A stretch of 53,680 bases of DNA, from the NCBI RefSeq assembly GCF_017352375.1, contig NZ_JAFEVR010000011.1, positions 1 through 53,680 on the forward strand, written 5' to 3'. Shown one piece after another: positions 23,060 to 30,948 of the stretch. Numbering within the stretch: the first letter of the stretch is position 1; each line of letters opens with the position of its first letter. The notes under the pieces are model-generated. The model worked only from the letters and a program-made list of their open reading frames with translations. It did not search any database and was not told where the DNA came from. The translations under genes were made by a program, and so were the position numbers. This DNA is from Mycolicibacterium sp. S2-37. Lineage in GTDB: Bacteria > Actinomycetota > Actinomycetes > Mycobacteriales > Mycobacteriaceae.

Positions 23060-23832
23060 TCCCGTCCGGCGCCGGGTGGCCCGGCGAACGCCTGCGCGAT
23101 GGTCAGCCAGGTCTCGGCGTCGGCGCCGTGGGCGGTCACATCGAGCCCCGCGCGCGGCCGGCGCTGCGTCACCAGGAAGCAGAAATCCTCGGCCGATCCG
23201 GTCACGCGCTGGCCGGCATCGCCGGGGCCCCACGACCAGATCGACCCGTCCGGTGCGGTCAGTTCCACGTGAAACGTCTCCGCCGGCGGTGTCAGGCCGT
23301 GCACGGCGAAGGCGAAATCGCGGGTGCGCACTCCGATGTGCGCAATCGACCGCAGCCGGGCGGTGGCCGGACGGCGCACCCCGAGCGTGTCCGCGACGTC
23401 GAGGCCGTGCGCCCAGGTCTCCATGAGGCGTGCGGTGGCCATCGACGCCGCGCTCATCGGTGGACCGAACCACGGCAGCTTGCGGCCGTCGGTGACGCCG
23501 AGCAGGGCGTCGTGTAGTTGCGCGCGGGTGCGGCGCCAGTCGTCGAGCAGTCGGTCGGGCGGGGTCGTCGCGAGTTCCTCGGCCGCGCGGTCCACGAAGC
23601 CGGACGGGTTCAGCGCGGCCTCGCCGAGGACGATGTTGAACCCGGCCTCGTCGGTCACCGAGAGCACGGCGACCCGGTCGGTCCACAGCAGGTGCGCGAT
23701 CTGGTGGGCGATGGTCCAGCCGGGCGCCGGAGTGGGCGTCGCCCACTGCTGCGCATCGAGCTCGGCGACCAGGGCGTCGAGGTCGTCGCTCTCGGCCCGG
23801 AGGTCGGCGACCAGGTGCTCCGCTGCGGCCAT
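23056..23832 (-). CDS. Maleylpyruvate isomerase / DinB-like family protein (Rv0036c-like, TIGR03084)
   Basis: This 258-residue cytoplasmic protein has the N-terminal four-helix bundle of the mycothiol-dependent maleylpyruvate isomerase (MDMPI/DinB) superfamily. Visible features are TPAPGWTIAHQIAHLLWTDR, with the first conserved His positions, and RLMETWAHGLDVAD with a further metal-ligand-type His. The C-terminal part (about 180-258) holds FHVELTAPDGSIWSWGPG. Rv0036c is the M. tuberculosis counterpart. The substrate is unknown; family members use mycothiol or a metal. The start ATG 23832 has a -10 hexamer 7 nt upstream, which overlaps the stop codon of the MFS gene. A near-parS sequence lies inside the gene. 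Confidence 0.85.
   Translation of the reverse strand: MAAAEHLVADLRAESDDLDALVAELDAQQWATPTPAPGWTIAHQIAHLLWTDRVAVLSVTDEAGFNIVLGEAALNPSGFVDRAAEELATTPPDRLLDDWRRTRAQLHDALLGVTDGRKLPWFGPPMSAASMATARLMETWAHGLDVADTLGVRRPATARLRSIAHIGVRTRDFAFAVHGLTPPAETFHVELTAPDGSIWSWGPGDAGQRVTGSAEDFCFLVTQRRPRAGLDVTAHGADAETWLTIAQAFAGPPGAGRD
23261..23276. promoter_or_regulatory. parS-like sequence (degenerate)
   Basis: AGTTCCACGTGAAACG differs from parS at three of 16 positions, but its 14-bp core has only one mismatch (GTTCCACGTGAAAC). It lies about 17 kb from the two strong parS sites, inside the Rv0036c-like gene. Confidence 0.5.
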
Positions 23833-23839
23833 GGCGGAC

Positions 23840-23845
23840 AGATTA
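23840..23845 (-). promoter_or_regulatory. Leaderless-type -10 of the Rv0036c-like gene
   Basis: TAATCT on the minus strand is 7 nt before the ATG. It overlaps the last codons of the MFS gene, so the downstream gene may be transcribed on its own as well as from the MFS promoter. Confidence 0.45.
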
Positions 23846-25126
23846 ACCCTGCCCCTGAGCCCCGCGGCCGATCGTCGCCGCCGAGACCACACCGAGGAGA
23901 TAGACGACGGCGCCCGCGACCGCCAGCGCCGGTGCGTGCCCGTCAGAGGGGATGACCGCGGCGGCGGCCGCGATCGCGCCGATGAACATGATCCAGAACA
24001 GCGAGTCCTGCACGGTGAACACGTGGCCGCGCAGCGCATCGTCGACGTCCATCTGCATGGCGGTGTCGGCACACAGTTTGACGATCTGTCCGGCGGCGCC
24101 GAGCAGGAAGCCGCACACCATGAGCACCGGCAGCTGCAGGCCGACCCCGGCGAGCTGGAACACCACCGCCGCCCCGAGCGCACCGATGACCGTGCGATAG
24201 CGCCCCCAGCGCTCGATCACCGCCGGGGTGGCGATGGTCGCCAGAAATGATCCGGTGCCGGTCGCTGCGACGAAGAGCACCGCGGTGCCCAGCCCGGCGA
24301 CGGCCTGAGTGTCGCTGTGCCGCACCAGGACGAGGACCAGCAGGGTGTTGATCCCGAAGGCGATCCGGTGGGCGGCCAGTCCCGAGAGGGTGGCCGCGAC
24401 CGTCGACACCGCTCGCACCGTGCGGGCGCCGTGCACCCAGCCGGTCGCCACCGCGTAGGCGACGGAGCCGTGGACCGCGCCCGCGCTGTCGTCGGGTCCG
24501 AGGACATGGCGGCCGAACCGGACGGACAACCACAGCGCCAGCGCCACCGGCAGCGCGGCGAGCAGGATGATCACCGAGGCGCCCGCGTCGTCCGCCCCGA
24601 ACAGCCAGCGTGGCAGCAGCATGAAATTCGCACCGACGAACGTCGCGGCGGCGCCGGTCGCCGTCGCCACCGAGTTCATCGCCACCACCTGCCGGCGCGG
24701 CACCACATGCGGCAGTGCCGCGGACAGCCCGGAGGACACGAACCGGGTGAAGCCGTTGACGATCAGGGCCGCGGACAGCAGCAGCAGATCGCCCACGCGC
24801 AGGGCAAGCAGCCCGGCCACCGCCAGCACCAGGATGAGGCGTCCGAGGTTGGCGCCGATCAGCACCAGCCGCCGATCCCAGCGGTCGAGCAGCGCCCCGG
24901 CGAACGGTCCGAGTAGCGAGTAGGGCAGAAACAGCACGGCGAAGGCGCCGGCGATGGCCCACGGTTCTGCGGCACGGTCGGGGTTGAACAGGATGGCCCC
25001 GGCGAGGCCGCCCTGGAACAGGCCGTCGCCGAACTGACTGACCGCACGGAGTTCGAGGAGTCGACGGAATTCGGGCAGACCACGCACCGATCGCCAGAGG
25101 GCTCGGGGAGCGGAGGCGTCAGGCAC
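23843..25126 (-). CDS. MFS family transporter (Rv0037c-like)
   Basis: This 427-residue integral membrane protein has about 12 hydrophobic segments (for example IAGAFAVLFLPYSLLGPFAGAL and LGRLILVLAVAGLLALRVGDLLLL). The MFS cytoplasmic loop motif between helices 2 and 3 is seen as GPFAGALLDRWDRRLVL. It corresponds to Rv0037c of M. tuberculosis, which is annotated as a transporter of unknown substrate. The start is GTG 25126. It is divergent from yqgE, with 76 bp between start codons, and is followed by the Rv0036c-like gene after 10 nt. Confidence 0.88.
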   Translation of the reverse strand: MPDASAPRALWRSVRGLPEFRRLLELRAVSQFGDGLFQGGLAGAILFNPDRAAEPWAIAGAFAVLFLPYSLLGPFAGALLDRWDRRLVLIGANLGRLILVLAVAGLLALRVGDLLLLSAALIVNGFTRFVSSGLSAALPHVVPRRQVVAMNSVATATGAAATFVGANFMLLPRWLFGADDAGASVIILLAALPVALALWLSVRFGRHVLGPDDSAGAVHGSVAYAVATGWVHGARTVRAVSTVAATLSGLAAHRIAFGINTLLVLVLVRHSDTQAVAGLGTAVLFVAATGTGSFLATIATPAVIERWGRYRTVIGALGAAVVFQLAGVGLQLPVLMVCGFLLGAAGQIVKLCADTAMQMDVDDALRGHVFTVQDSLFWIMFIGAIAAAAAVIPSDGHAPALAVAGAVVYLLGVVSAATIGRGAQGQG

Positions 25127-25202
25127 CGGAAATCACCCGGTCCACAGTACAAATATCGGAGCCGGCACCGCTTGTTCGCTACGGGGACGGTGCGCTGATG
25201 AC

Positions 25203-25820
25203 ATGATGGTCGCTGTGGCGCAGTCAGAAGATCCGGAGGATTTCATCGCCCCCGCGGCGCACCGGGTACGTGCGGGGACGCTGCTGCTGGCCAACACCGA
25301 TCTGATGGAACCGACGTTCCGGCGCAGCGTCATCTACGTGGTGGAGCACAACGACGGCGGCACGCTCGGGGTGGTGCTGAACCGGCCCAGCGAGACCGCT
25401 GTGTACAACGTGCTGCCGCAATGGGCGAAGCTGGCCACCAAGCCCAAGACGATGTTCGTCGGCGGGCCGGTCAAACGCGACGCCGCGCTGTGCCTGGCGA
25501 CGCTGCGCGTCGGTATGGAGGCGACCGGGGTGCCGGGGCTGCGCCACGTCGCCGGCCGGATGGTGATGGTGGATCTGGACGCCGACCCCGATTCGCTGGC
25601 GCCGGTCATCGAGGGCGTGCGCATCTTCGCCGGGTACAGCGGCTGGACCATCGGGCAGCTCGAGGGCGAGATCGAACGCGACGACTGGATCGTACTGTCG
25701 GCGCTGCCGTCCGACGTGCTGGTCGAGCCGAGGGTGGATCTGTGGGCGCGGGTGCTGCGCCGTCAGCCGCTGCCGCTGTCGATGCTCGCGACCCATCCGA
25801 TCGACGTCAGCCGCAACTAG
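25203..25820 (+). CDS. YqgE/AlgH family protein
   Basis: YqgE/AlgH proteins are widespread cytoplasmic proteins without an agreed biochemical role (the name comes from alginate regulation in Pseudomonas). The 205-residue product has all the hallmarks: GTLLLANTDLMEPTFRRSVI, the HNDGGTLGVVLNRPSE core, MFVGGPV, and IFAGYSGWTIGQLEGEIERD. It is the counterpart of Rv0038. ATG 25203 or the adjacent ATG 25206 may be the start. It converges with the next gene, and the stop codons are 1 bp apart. Confidence 0.93.
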   Translation: MMVAVAQSEDPEDFIAPAAHRVRAGTLLLANTDLMEPTFRRSVIYVVEHNDGGTLGVVLNRPSETAVYNVLPQWAKLATKPKTMFVGGPVKRDAALCLATLRVGMEATGVPGLRHVAGRMVMVDLDADPDSLAPVIEGVRIFAGYSGWTIGQLEGEIERDDWIVLSALPSDVLVEPRVDLWARVLRRQPLPLSMLATHPIDVSRN

Positions 25821-25821
25821 C

Positions 25822-26196
25822 TCACCGGCAGGACAGCACGCAGCTCGCGCAGCTGCCTGCGCAGCCGTCGTCGCCGGCTGCGGTCGCCGCGTCGGCGGCC
25901 GCGGAGATCTGGCCGGCCCGGGTGATCGCCTTCGCGCTCTGCCAGCAGCCGGCCGCCACAGTGCCCACCGCGCCGATCACACCGGCGGCAACGGCGAGGA
26001 TTGCGGTCACCCGGGGGGCCGACAGCGCGACGGCGCCGCCTGCGGCCAGCATCACCGCCGCGGCGAACTGCGTCGGGGCCACCGCACGCAGACTCTGGCG
26101 CACCGGGTCGTCCGAGTGCGGCCGCGTCACCAGCCACACCCCGGTGCCGCCCACCGCGGCGGCCGCAATCAGACACAGCGCAGCGGCGATCACCAT
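25822..26196 (-). CDS. Small membrane protein with a C-terminal tetracysteine tail (Rv0039c-like)
   Basis: This 124-residue protein has three hydrophobic segments: VIAAALCLIAAAAVGGTGVWLV at the N-terminus, then FAAAVMLAAGGAVAL and ILAVAAGVIGAVGTVAAGCW. A short Ala-rich stretch follows, and the end CAGSCASCVLSCR carries four cysteines in 12 residues (C-x3-C-x2-C-x3-C). By position it matches Rv0039c, a putative transmembrane protein. Function is unknown. The cysteine cluster could bind a metal or Fe-S cluster or form disulfides, depending on topology. A -10 hexamer is 7 nt before the ATG. Confidence 0.78.
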   Translation of the reverse strand: MVIAAALCLIAAAAVGGTGVWLVTRPHSDDPVRQSLRAVAPTQFAAAVMLAAGGAVALSAPRVTAILAVAAGVIGAVGTVAAGCWQSAKAITRAGQISAAADAATAAGDDGCAGSCASCVLSCR

Positions 26197-26203
26197 GCGG
26201 CTC

Positions 26204-26209
26204 AGGATA
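26204..26209 (-). promoter_or_regulatory. Leaderless-type -10 of the Rv0039c-like gene
   Basis: TATCCT on the minus strand ends 7 nt before the ATG start codon. Confidence 0.5.
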
Positions 26210-26267
26210 CGAGGGACGCCTCAGCGAGTCACAATCGCGCGTCCCCCGCTTGCCTCACGACTGCCCC

Positions 26268-27164
26268 TCAGGGCATCCCCAGCGGCGTGGGCAGCGGTGC
26301 CGGCTGCGGCATCGGGGGCAGGCCCGGCTGGGGCGCCGGCGGCCCGGGTGGCAGCGCCGCCGGCGGGGGCGCGGTCGGTGAGGTCACTCTGAACCCGTTG
26401 ACGATCGCGTCGGTGGCGTCCGCGGCGGGGATCGCCTGATCGACGGTGGTCGTCACCGCCAGCGACACCAGGTACCGGTCGGGTCCGGAGGTGGCGATGA
26501 CGTGGCGCCGCGAAGTGTTCAGCGACATCGAGTTCTCTCGGAAGGTGCCTTCGATCAACGACGACGGCATGCCGTGGAACGGCGCCAGCGACGCAGCGGT
26601 GGAGCGCCAGGACGGCAGCATCTGGCTGTCGATGAAGCCGTGGCTGATCGCCTGGTCCGGATCGAAGTCGCCGACGAGTTTGTACACCTTGATCTGTGCA
26701 TTCGACGAATACAACCCGTCACCGCCGACGCGGTCGGCGATCACGGCGTAGGCGTCGGGCACGTTCGGGTCCGGGATGTAGGCCCACCCCGGTGGCATCG
26801 GCAGCGTGATGTTGAGCGCCTTGAACTCCCGCGGGGCCTGCGGCTGCATCGCGACGCCCTTGCTGGCGAAGAACTCGGCCAGCGTGCCGGAGGTGGCGGG
26901 CAGCAGGGTCGGCACGGGTGCGGCGGCAGCCGCCGGGGTCGTCGTCGCGCTCTGGGTGGTCACAGACCCTGGCGCGAGGGGAACGCCCCTGGTCACCGGG
27001 GTCGCCGTGGGTGCGACCGCGACGGTGCCGGGGCGAGGAACAGGCGGCTGCGGGTACAGCGGCTGCGCCCAGGCGCTCGCCGCGCATGCGAAGCCGATCG
27101 CTCCGGCCACACCAAGGGCTGCGCTGCCCGTCAGAACCCGCCGATGGCGGGCGTTTCCGCTCAT
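26268..27164 (-). CDS. mtc28: Proline-rich secreted antigen Mtc28 (LpqN/LpqT family)
   Basis: The 298-residue product resembles the secreted proline-rich 28-kDa antigen of M. tuberculosis (Rv0040c). It has a signal peptide (LTGSAALGVAGAIGFACAASAWA, cleavage before QPLYPQPP), a Pro/Thr/Ala-rich linker, and an LpqN-type globular domain from about residue 95 (TLAEFFASKGVAMQPQAP, then PPGWAYIPDPNVPDAYAVIA). The C-terminal tail is rich in Pro (PPPAALPPGPPAPQPGLPP). There is no lipobox Cys, so it is probably exported rather than a lipoprotein. The role is unknown; it is immunodominant in M. tuberculosis. A strong Shine-Dalgarno sequence (GGAGGGAGGACG) precedes ATG 27164. It is divergent from leuS. 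Confidence 0.92.
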   Translation of the reverse strand: MSGNARHRRVLTGSAALGVAGAIGFACAASAWAQPLYPQPPVPRPGTVAVAPTATPVTRGVPLAPGSVTTQSATTTPAAAAAPVPTLLPATSGTLAEFFASKGVAMQPQAPREFKALNITLPMPPGWAYIPDPNVPDAYAVIADRVGGDGLYSSNAQIKVYKLVGDFDPDQAISHGFIDSQMLPSWRSTAASLAPFHGMPSSLIEGTFRENSMSLNTSRRHVIATSGPDRYLVSLAVTTTVDQAIPAADATDAIVNGFRVTSPTAPPPAALPPGPPAPQPGLPPMPQPAPLPTPLGMP

Positions 27165-27349
27165 TTACGCCGTCCTCCCTCCTGTGTCAGGCGCCGAATG
27201 TATCCACCTGCGGTGGCCCGCCGACAGGGCCGGAACCGACCTGGGATCAACCCCTGACTTCTCCGCGACGCAACCGATATCAAGACGTGTCCTGCGGTCG
27301 GCGCCGCGGCGCCGACTGTGGTCGCCGAGAGGAGACGATCGGGCGTCGA

Positions 27350-27355
27350 TACCCT
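27350..27355 (+). promoter_or_regulatory. Leaderless-type -10 of leuS
   Basis: TACCCT lies 6 nt before the GTG start of leuS. A GGTGAG in the spacer could also act as a weak ribosome-binding site if a longer transcript exists. No T-box-like leader was seen in the 197-bp gap. Confidence 0.5.
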
Positions 27356-27361
27356 GGTGAG

Positions 27362-30226
27362 GTGACCGAAGCCCCGACCGCGCAGCCCGAACGGGCTCAC
27401 GATGCCGACGTTCCGCAGCACCGCTACACCGCGGATCTCGCCGGGCGGATCGAGCACTCCTGGCAGCAGACGTGGGCTGAACGCGGCACCTTCAACGTCC
27501 CGAACCCGGTCGGCGAACTGGCGCCCGCGCAGGGTTCGGTGCCGGCGGACAAGATGTTCGTCCAGGACATGTTCCCGTATCCGTCGGGGGAGGGGCTGCA
27601 CGTCGGGCACCCGCTCGGCTACATCGCCACCGACGTCTATGCGCGCTACTACCGCATGACCGGGCGCAACGTCCTGCACGCGCTGGGCTTCGACGCTTTC
27701 GGACTGCCCGCCGAGCAGTACGCCGTGCAGACCGGCACCCATCCGCGCACCCGCACCGAAGCCAACATCGTCAACTTCCGCCGCCAGCTCGGCCGGCTGG
27801 GTCTCGGACACGATGCCAGGCGCAGCTTCTCGACGACCGACGTCGACTTCTACCGCTGGACCCAGTGGATCTTCCTGCAGATCTACAACGCCTGGTTCGA
27901 CCGGGATCTGCAGAAGGCGCGCCCGATCTCCGAGCTGATCAATGAATTCGACAGCGGCACAAGGACCCTCGACGACGGCCGAGACTGGTCGGCGTTGTCG
28001 GCAGGCGAACGCGCCGATGTGGCCGACTCCTATCGGCTGGTGTACCGCGCCGACTCGATGGTCAACTGGTGCCCTGGGCTGGGCACCGTGCTGGCCAACG
28101 AAGAGGTGACCGCCGACGGCCGCAGTGATCGGGGCAACTTCCCGGTGTTCCGGAAGCGGTTGCGCCAGTGGATGATGCGCATCACCGCGTACTCCGACCG
28201 GCTGCTCGAGGATCTCGACGTGCTGGACTGGCCGGACAAGGTCAAGACCATGCAGCGCAACTGGATCGGTCGCTCGACGGGCGCCAGCGTCCTGTTCGGG
28301 ACCGACGCCGGTGACGTCGAGGTGTTCACCACCCGCCCCGACACCCTCTTCGGCGCAACGTATCTGGTGCTGGCTCCGGAGCACCCGCTGGTCGAGCAGC
28401 TGACCGTCGCACAGTGGCCCGACGGTGTCGATCCCCGGTGGACCTACGGGGCGGCGAGCCCGGCCGACGCGGTGGCCGCCTACCGGGCCTCGATCTCGGC
28501 CAAGTCCGATGTGGAGCGCCAGGAGAACAAGACCAAGACCGGCGTCTTCCTCGGCACGTACGCCACCAATCCGGTGAACGGGCAACAGATCCCGATATTC
28601 ATCGCCGATTACGTGCTCATCGGCTACGGCACCGGCGCCATCATGGCGGTGCCGAGCGGTGATCAGCGCGACTGGGAGTTCGCCACCGAGTTCGGACTGC
28701 CGATCGTGGAGGTGGTCTCCGGCGGGGACATCTCCCAGGAGGCCTACACCGGTGACGGCGAACTGGTGAACTCCGACTACCTGAACGGGCTGGACGTCGT
28801 CACGGCGAAGAGGGTCGTCACCGAACGGCTCGTCGCCGACGGCCGGGGCCGGGCGCGGGTCGAATACAAGTTGCGGGACTGGCTGTTCGCTCGCCAGCGG
28901 TACTGGGGTGAGCCGTTCCCGATCGTCTACGACAGCGACGGCCGGGCGCATCCACTGCCGGAATCGGCGCTGCCGGTGGAACTGCCGGACATCCCCGACT
29001 ATTCGCCGGTGCAGTTCGACCCCGACGACGCCGACAGCGAGCCCAACCCGCCGCTGAACAAGGCCACCGAATGGGTGAACGTCGAGCTGGATCTCGGTGA
29101 CGGACTGCGGCCGTACACCCGTGACACCAATGTCATGCCGCAGTGGGCGGGCAGCTCCTGGTACGAGCTGCGCTACACCGACCCGTACAACCAGGAGGTG
29201 TTGTGCGCCAAGGAGAACGAGGCGTACTGGATGGGTCCGCGTCCGGCCGAGCACGGGCCGGACGACCCCGGTGGCGTCGACCTCTATGTCGGCGGCGTCG
29301 AGCACGCGGTGCTGCACCTGCTCTACGCGCGGTTCTGGCACAAGGTGCTCTTCGACCTCGGTCACGTCAGCTCCCGTGAGCCCTACCGCCGCCTGGTCAA
29401 CCAGGGTTACATCCAGGCGTTCGCCTACACCGACGCGCGCGGCTCGTACGTGCCCGCAGCGGACGTCGTCGAACGCGACGGCAAGTTCTACTACCCGGCC
29501 GCGGACGGTGAGATCGAGGTCAACCAGGAGTTCGGCAAGATCGGCAAGAGCCTGAAGAACTCGGTGTCGCCGGACGAGATCTGTGACAACTACGGCGCCG
29601 ACACCCTGCGGGTCTACGAGATGTCCATGGGGCCGCTGGAGGCGTCACGGCCGTGGGCCACCAAGGATGTCGTCGGCGCGCACCGGTTCCTGCAGCGGGT
29701 GTGGCGGCTGGTGGTCGACGAGCAGACCGGTGCGGTGCGGATCGCCGCGCACGAGGCGCTGGACACCGAGACGCTGCGGCTGTTGCACCGCACCATCGCG
29801 GGCGTCTCGGAAGACTATGCGGCACTGCGTAACAACACCGCGGCGGCCAAGCTCATCGAGTACACCAACCACCTGACCAAGGAGGGGGTCTCGGCGCGGG
29901 CGGCCGTCGAACCGCTGGTGTTGATGGTGGCTCCGCTGGCCCCCCACCTCGCCGAGGAGTTGTGGCGCCGGCTCGGCCACGACACGTCGCTGGCGCACGG
30001 GCCGTTCCCGGTGGCCGACCCGCAGTATCTGGTCGACGACACCGTCGAGTACCCGGTTCAGGTCAACGGCAAGGTCCGCGGCCGCATCACGGTCGCCGCC
30101 GACGCGGACAAGGACACGCTGCAGGCGGCGGCGCTGGCCGATGAGAAGGTGCAGGCGTTCCTCGACGGCACGGCGCCAAAGAAGGTGATCGTGGTGCCCG
30201 GCAAGCTCGTCAACATCGTCGCGTAG
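27362..30226 (+). CDS. leuS: Leucyl-tRNA synthetase
   Basis: LeuRS charges tRNA-Leu with leucine. The 954-residue product is a class I synthetase with the HIGH motif as HVGH (residues 80-83, FPYPSGEGLHVGH) and the KMSKS motif as KSLKN (about residue 730). It has an editing (CP1) domain between them, including the threonine-rich TTRPDTLFGATYLVLAPEH, the anticodon-binding domain, and a C-terminal domain ending KKVIVVPGKLVNIVA. GTG 27362 fits the size of the M. tuberculosis enzyme and has a -10 directly before it. Open frame upstream overlaps mtc28 on the other strand and is not part of the protein. Confidence 0.97.
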   Translation: MTEAPTAQPERAHDADVPQHRYTADLAGRIEHSWQQTWAERGTFNVPNPVGELAPAQGSVPADKMFVQDMFPYPSGEGLHVGHPLGYIATDVYARYYRMTGRNVLHALGFDAFGLPAEQYAVQTGTHPRTRTEANIVNFRRQLGRLGLGHDARRSFSTTDVDFYRWTQWIFLQIYNAWFDRDLQKARPISELINEFDSGTRTLDDGRDWSALSAGERADVADSYRLVYRADSMVNWCPGLGTVLANEEVTADGRSDRGNFPVFRKRLRQWMMRITAYSDRLLEDLDVLDWPDKVKTMQRNWIGRSTGASVLFGTDAGDVEVFTTRPDTLFGATYLVLAPEHPLVEQLTVAQWPDGVDPRWTYGAASPADAVAAYRASISAKSDVERQENKTKTGVFLGTYATNPVNGQQIPIFIADYVLIGYGTGAIMAVPSGDQRDWEFATEFGLPIVEVVSGGDISQEAYTGDGELVNSDYLNGLDVVTAKRVVTERLVADGRGRARVEYKLRDWLFARQRYWGEPFPIVYDSDGRAHPLPESALPVELPDIPDYSPVQFDPDDADSEPNPPLNKATEWVNVELDLGDGLRPYTRDTNVMPQWAGSSWYELRYTDPYNQEVLCAKENEAYWMGPRPAEHGPDDPGGVDLYVGGVEHAVLHLLYARFWHKVLFDLGHVSSREPYRRLVNQGYIQAFAYTDARGSYVPAADVVERDGKFYYPAADGEIEVNQEFGKIGKSLKNSVSPDEICDNYGADTLRVYEMSMGPLEASRPWATKDVVGAHRFLQRVWRLVVDEQTGAVRIAAHEALDTETLRLLHRTIAGVSEDYAALRNNTAAAKLIEYTNHLTKEGVSARAAVEPLVLMVAPLAPHLAEELWRRLGHDTSLAHGPFPVADPQYLVDDTVEYPVQVNGKVRGRITVAADADKDTLQAAALADEKVQAFLDGTAPKKVIVVPGKLVNIVA

Positions 30227-30895
30227 TCACCCGCGGGGACGGACGATCACCTCGTGGACGTGTGCATCGGCGGGCGCGTTGATCGCATCGGCGGTGACGC
30301 GCGCAACGGTATCGGCACTGAGGTAGTTCGCGGGGTCGTACTCGCGGCCCTCGTAGGCGTTGAGATCCTGTTGCATGTCGGTGGCGATGCGACCCGGATG
30401 CACCGACGTCACCCGCAAACCCGGCTCGTCGTTGCGCAGTGAATCCGCGAACGACCGCAGCGCGAACTTGCTCGCCGAGTACGACGCCAGCCCGGGGGAG
30501 GCGTTGATCCCCGACCCGGAGTTGATGAAGACCACCTGACCGTCCCCGGCGCGCAGCGCGGGCAGCAGAGCGAGCGTCAGTGCAACGGGCCCAACGACAT
30601 TCACGGTCAAGGTGGCCTGCCACTCGGCGGTCGAGGACTCGGCGACCCGGGCGGGATAGGCGACCCCGGCGTTGTGCACCAGCACGTCGAGTTCGACGAT
30701 CGGCTCGACGGCGGCCGGGATCGACTCGAGGTCGTCGAAATCGACCTCCCAGGTGGTGGCGCCGAGCCGATCGGCCACCTCGTCGAGCGCCGGCGACGGC
30801 CGGCCGGCCAGGAACAGTGTGTGTGTCGGCGCCAGGGCCGTCGCGAGCGCGGCACCGAGGCCACGGCCGGCACCGGTGATCATGGCGGTCGGCAT
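30227..30895 (-). CDS. Short-chain dehydrogenase/reductase
   Basis: A 222-residue classical SDR with the nucleotide motif TGAGRGLG at the N-terminus, NAG (HNAGVAYPARVAES), the catalytic Ser (INSGSGI) and YSASK with catalytic Tyr and Lys. The substrate cannot be told from sequence. The gene converges on leuS with no gap between stop codons. It is divergent from the glucosylglycerate hydrolase gene, with start codons about 50 bp apart, so the two may share a control region. A -10 hexamer lies 6 nt before its ATG. Confidence 0.9.
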   Translation of the reverse strand: MPTAMITGAGRGLGAALATALAPTHTLFLAGRPSPALDEVADRLGATTWEVDFDDLESIPAAVEPIVELDVLVHNAGVAYPARVAESSTAEWQATLTVNVVGPVALTLALLPALRAGDGQVVFINSGSGINASPGLASYSASKFALRSFADSLRNDEPGLRVTSVHPGRIATDMQQDLNAYEGREYDPANYLSADTVARVTADAINAPADAHVHEVIVRPRG

Positions 30896-30901
30896 GTCGC
30901 C

Positions 30902-30907
30902 ACCCTA
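30902..30907 (-). promoter_or_regulatory. Leaderless-type -10 of the SDR gene
   Basis: TAGGGT on the minus strand ends 6 nt before the ATG at 30895. Confidence 0.45.
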
Positions 30908-30948
30908 CCGACCTGCGCGCGACGGCATCCCGTCGCATGATTGGACCG

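Noticed and set aside
27165..27361. T-box or other amino-acid riboswitch before leuS
   Set aside because: No T-box sequence or specifier stem could be made out, and the -10 hexamer 6 nt before the start codon argues against a long leader.
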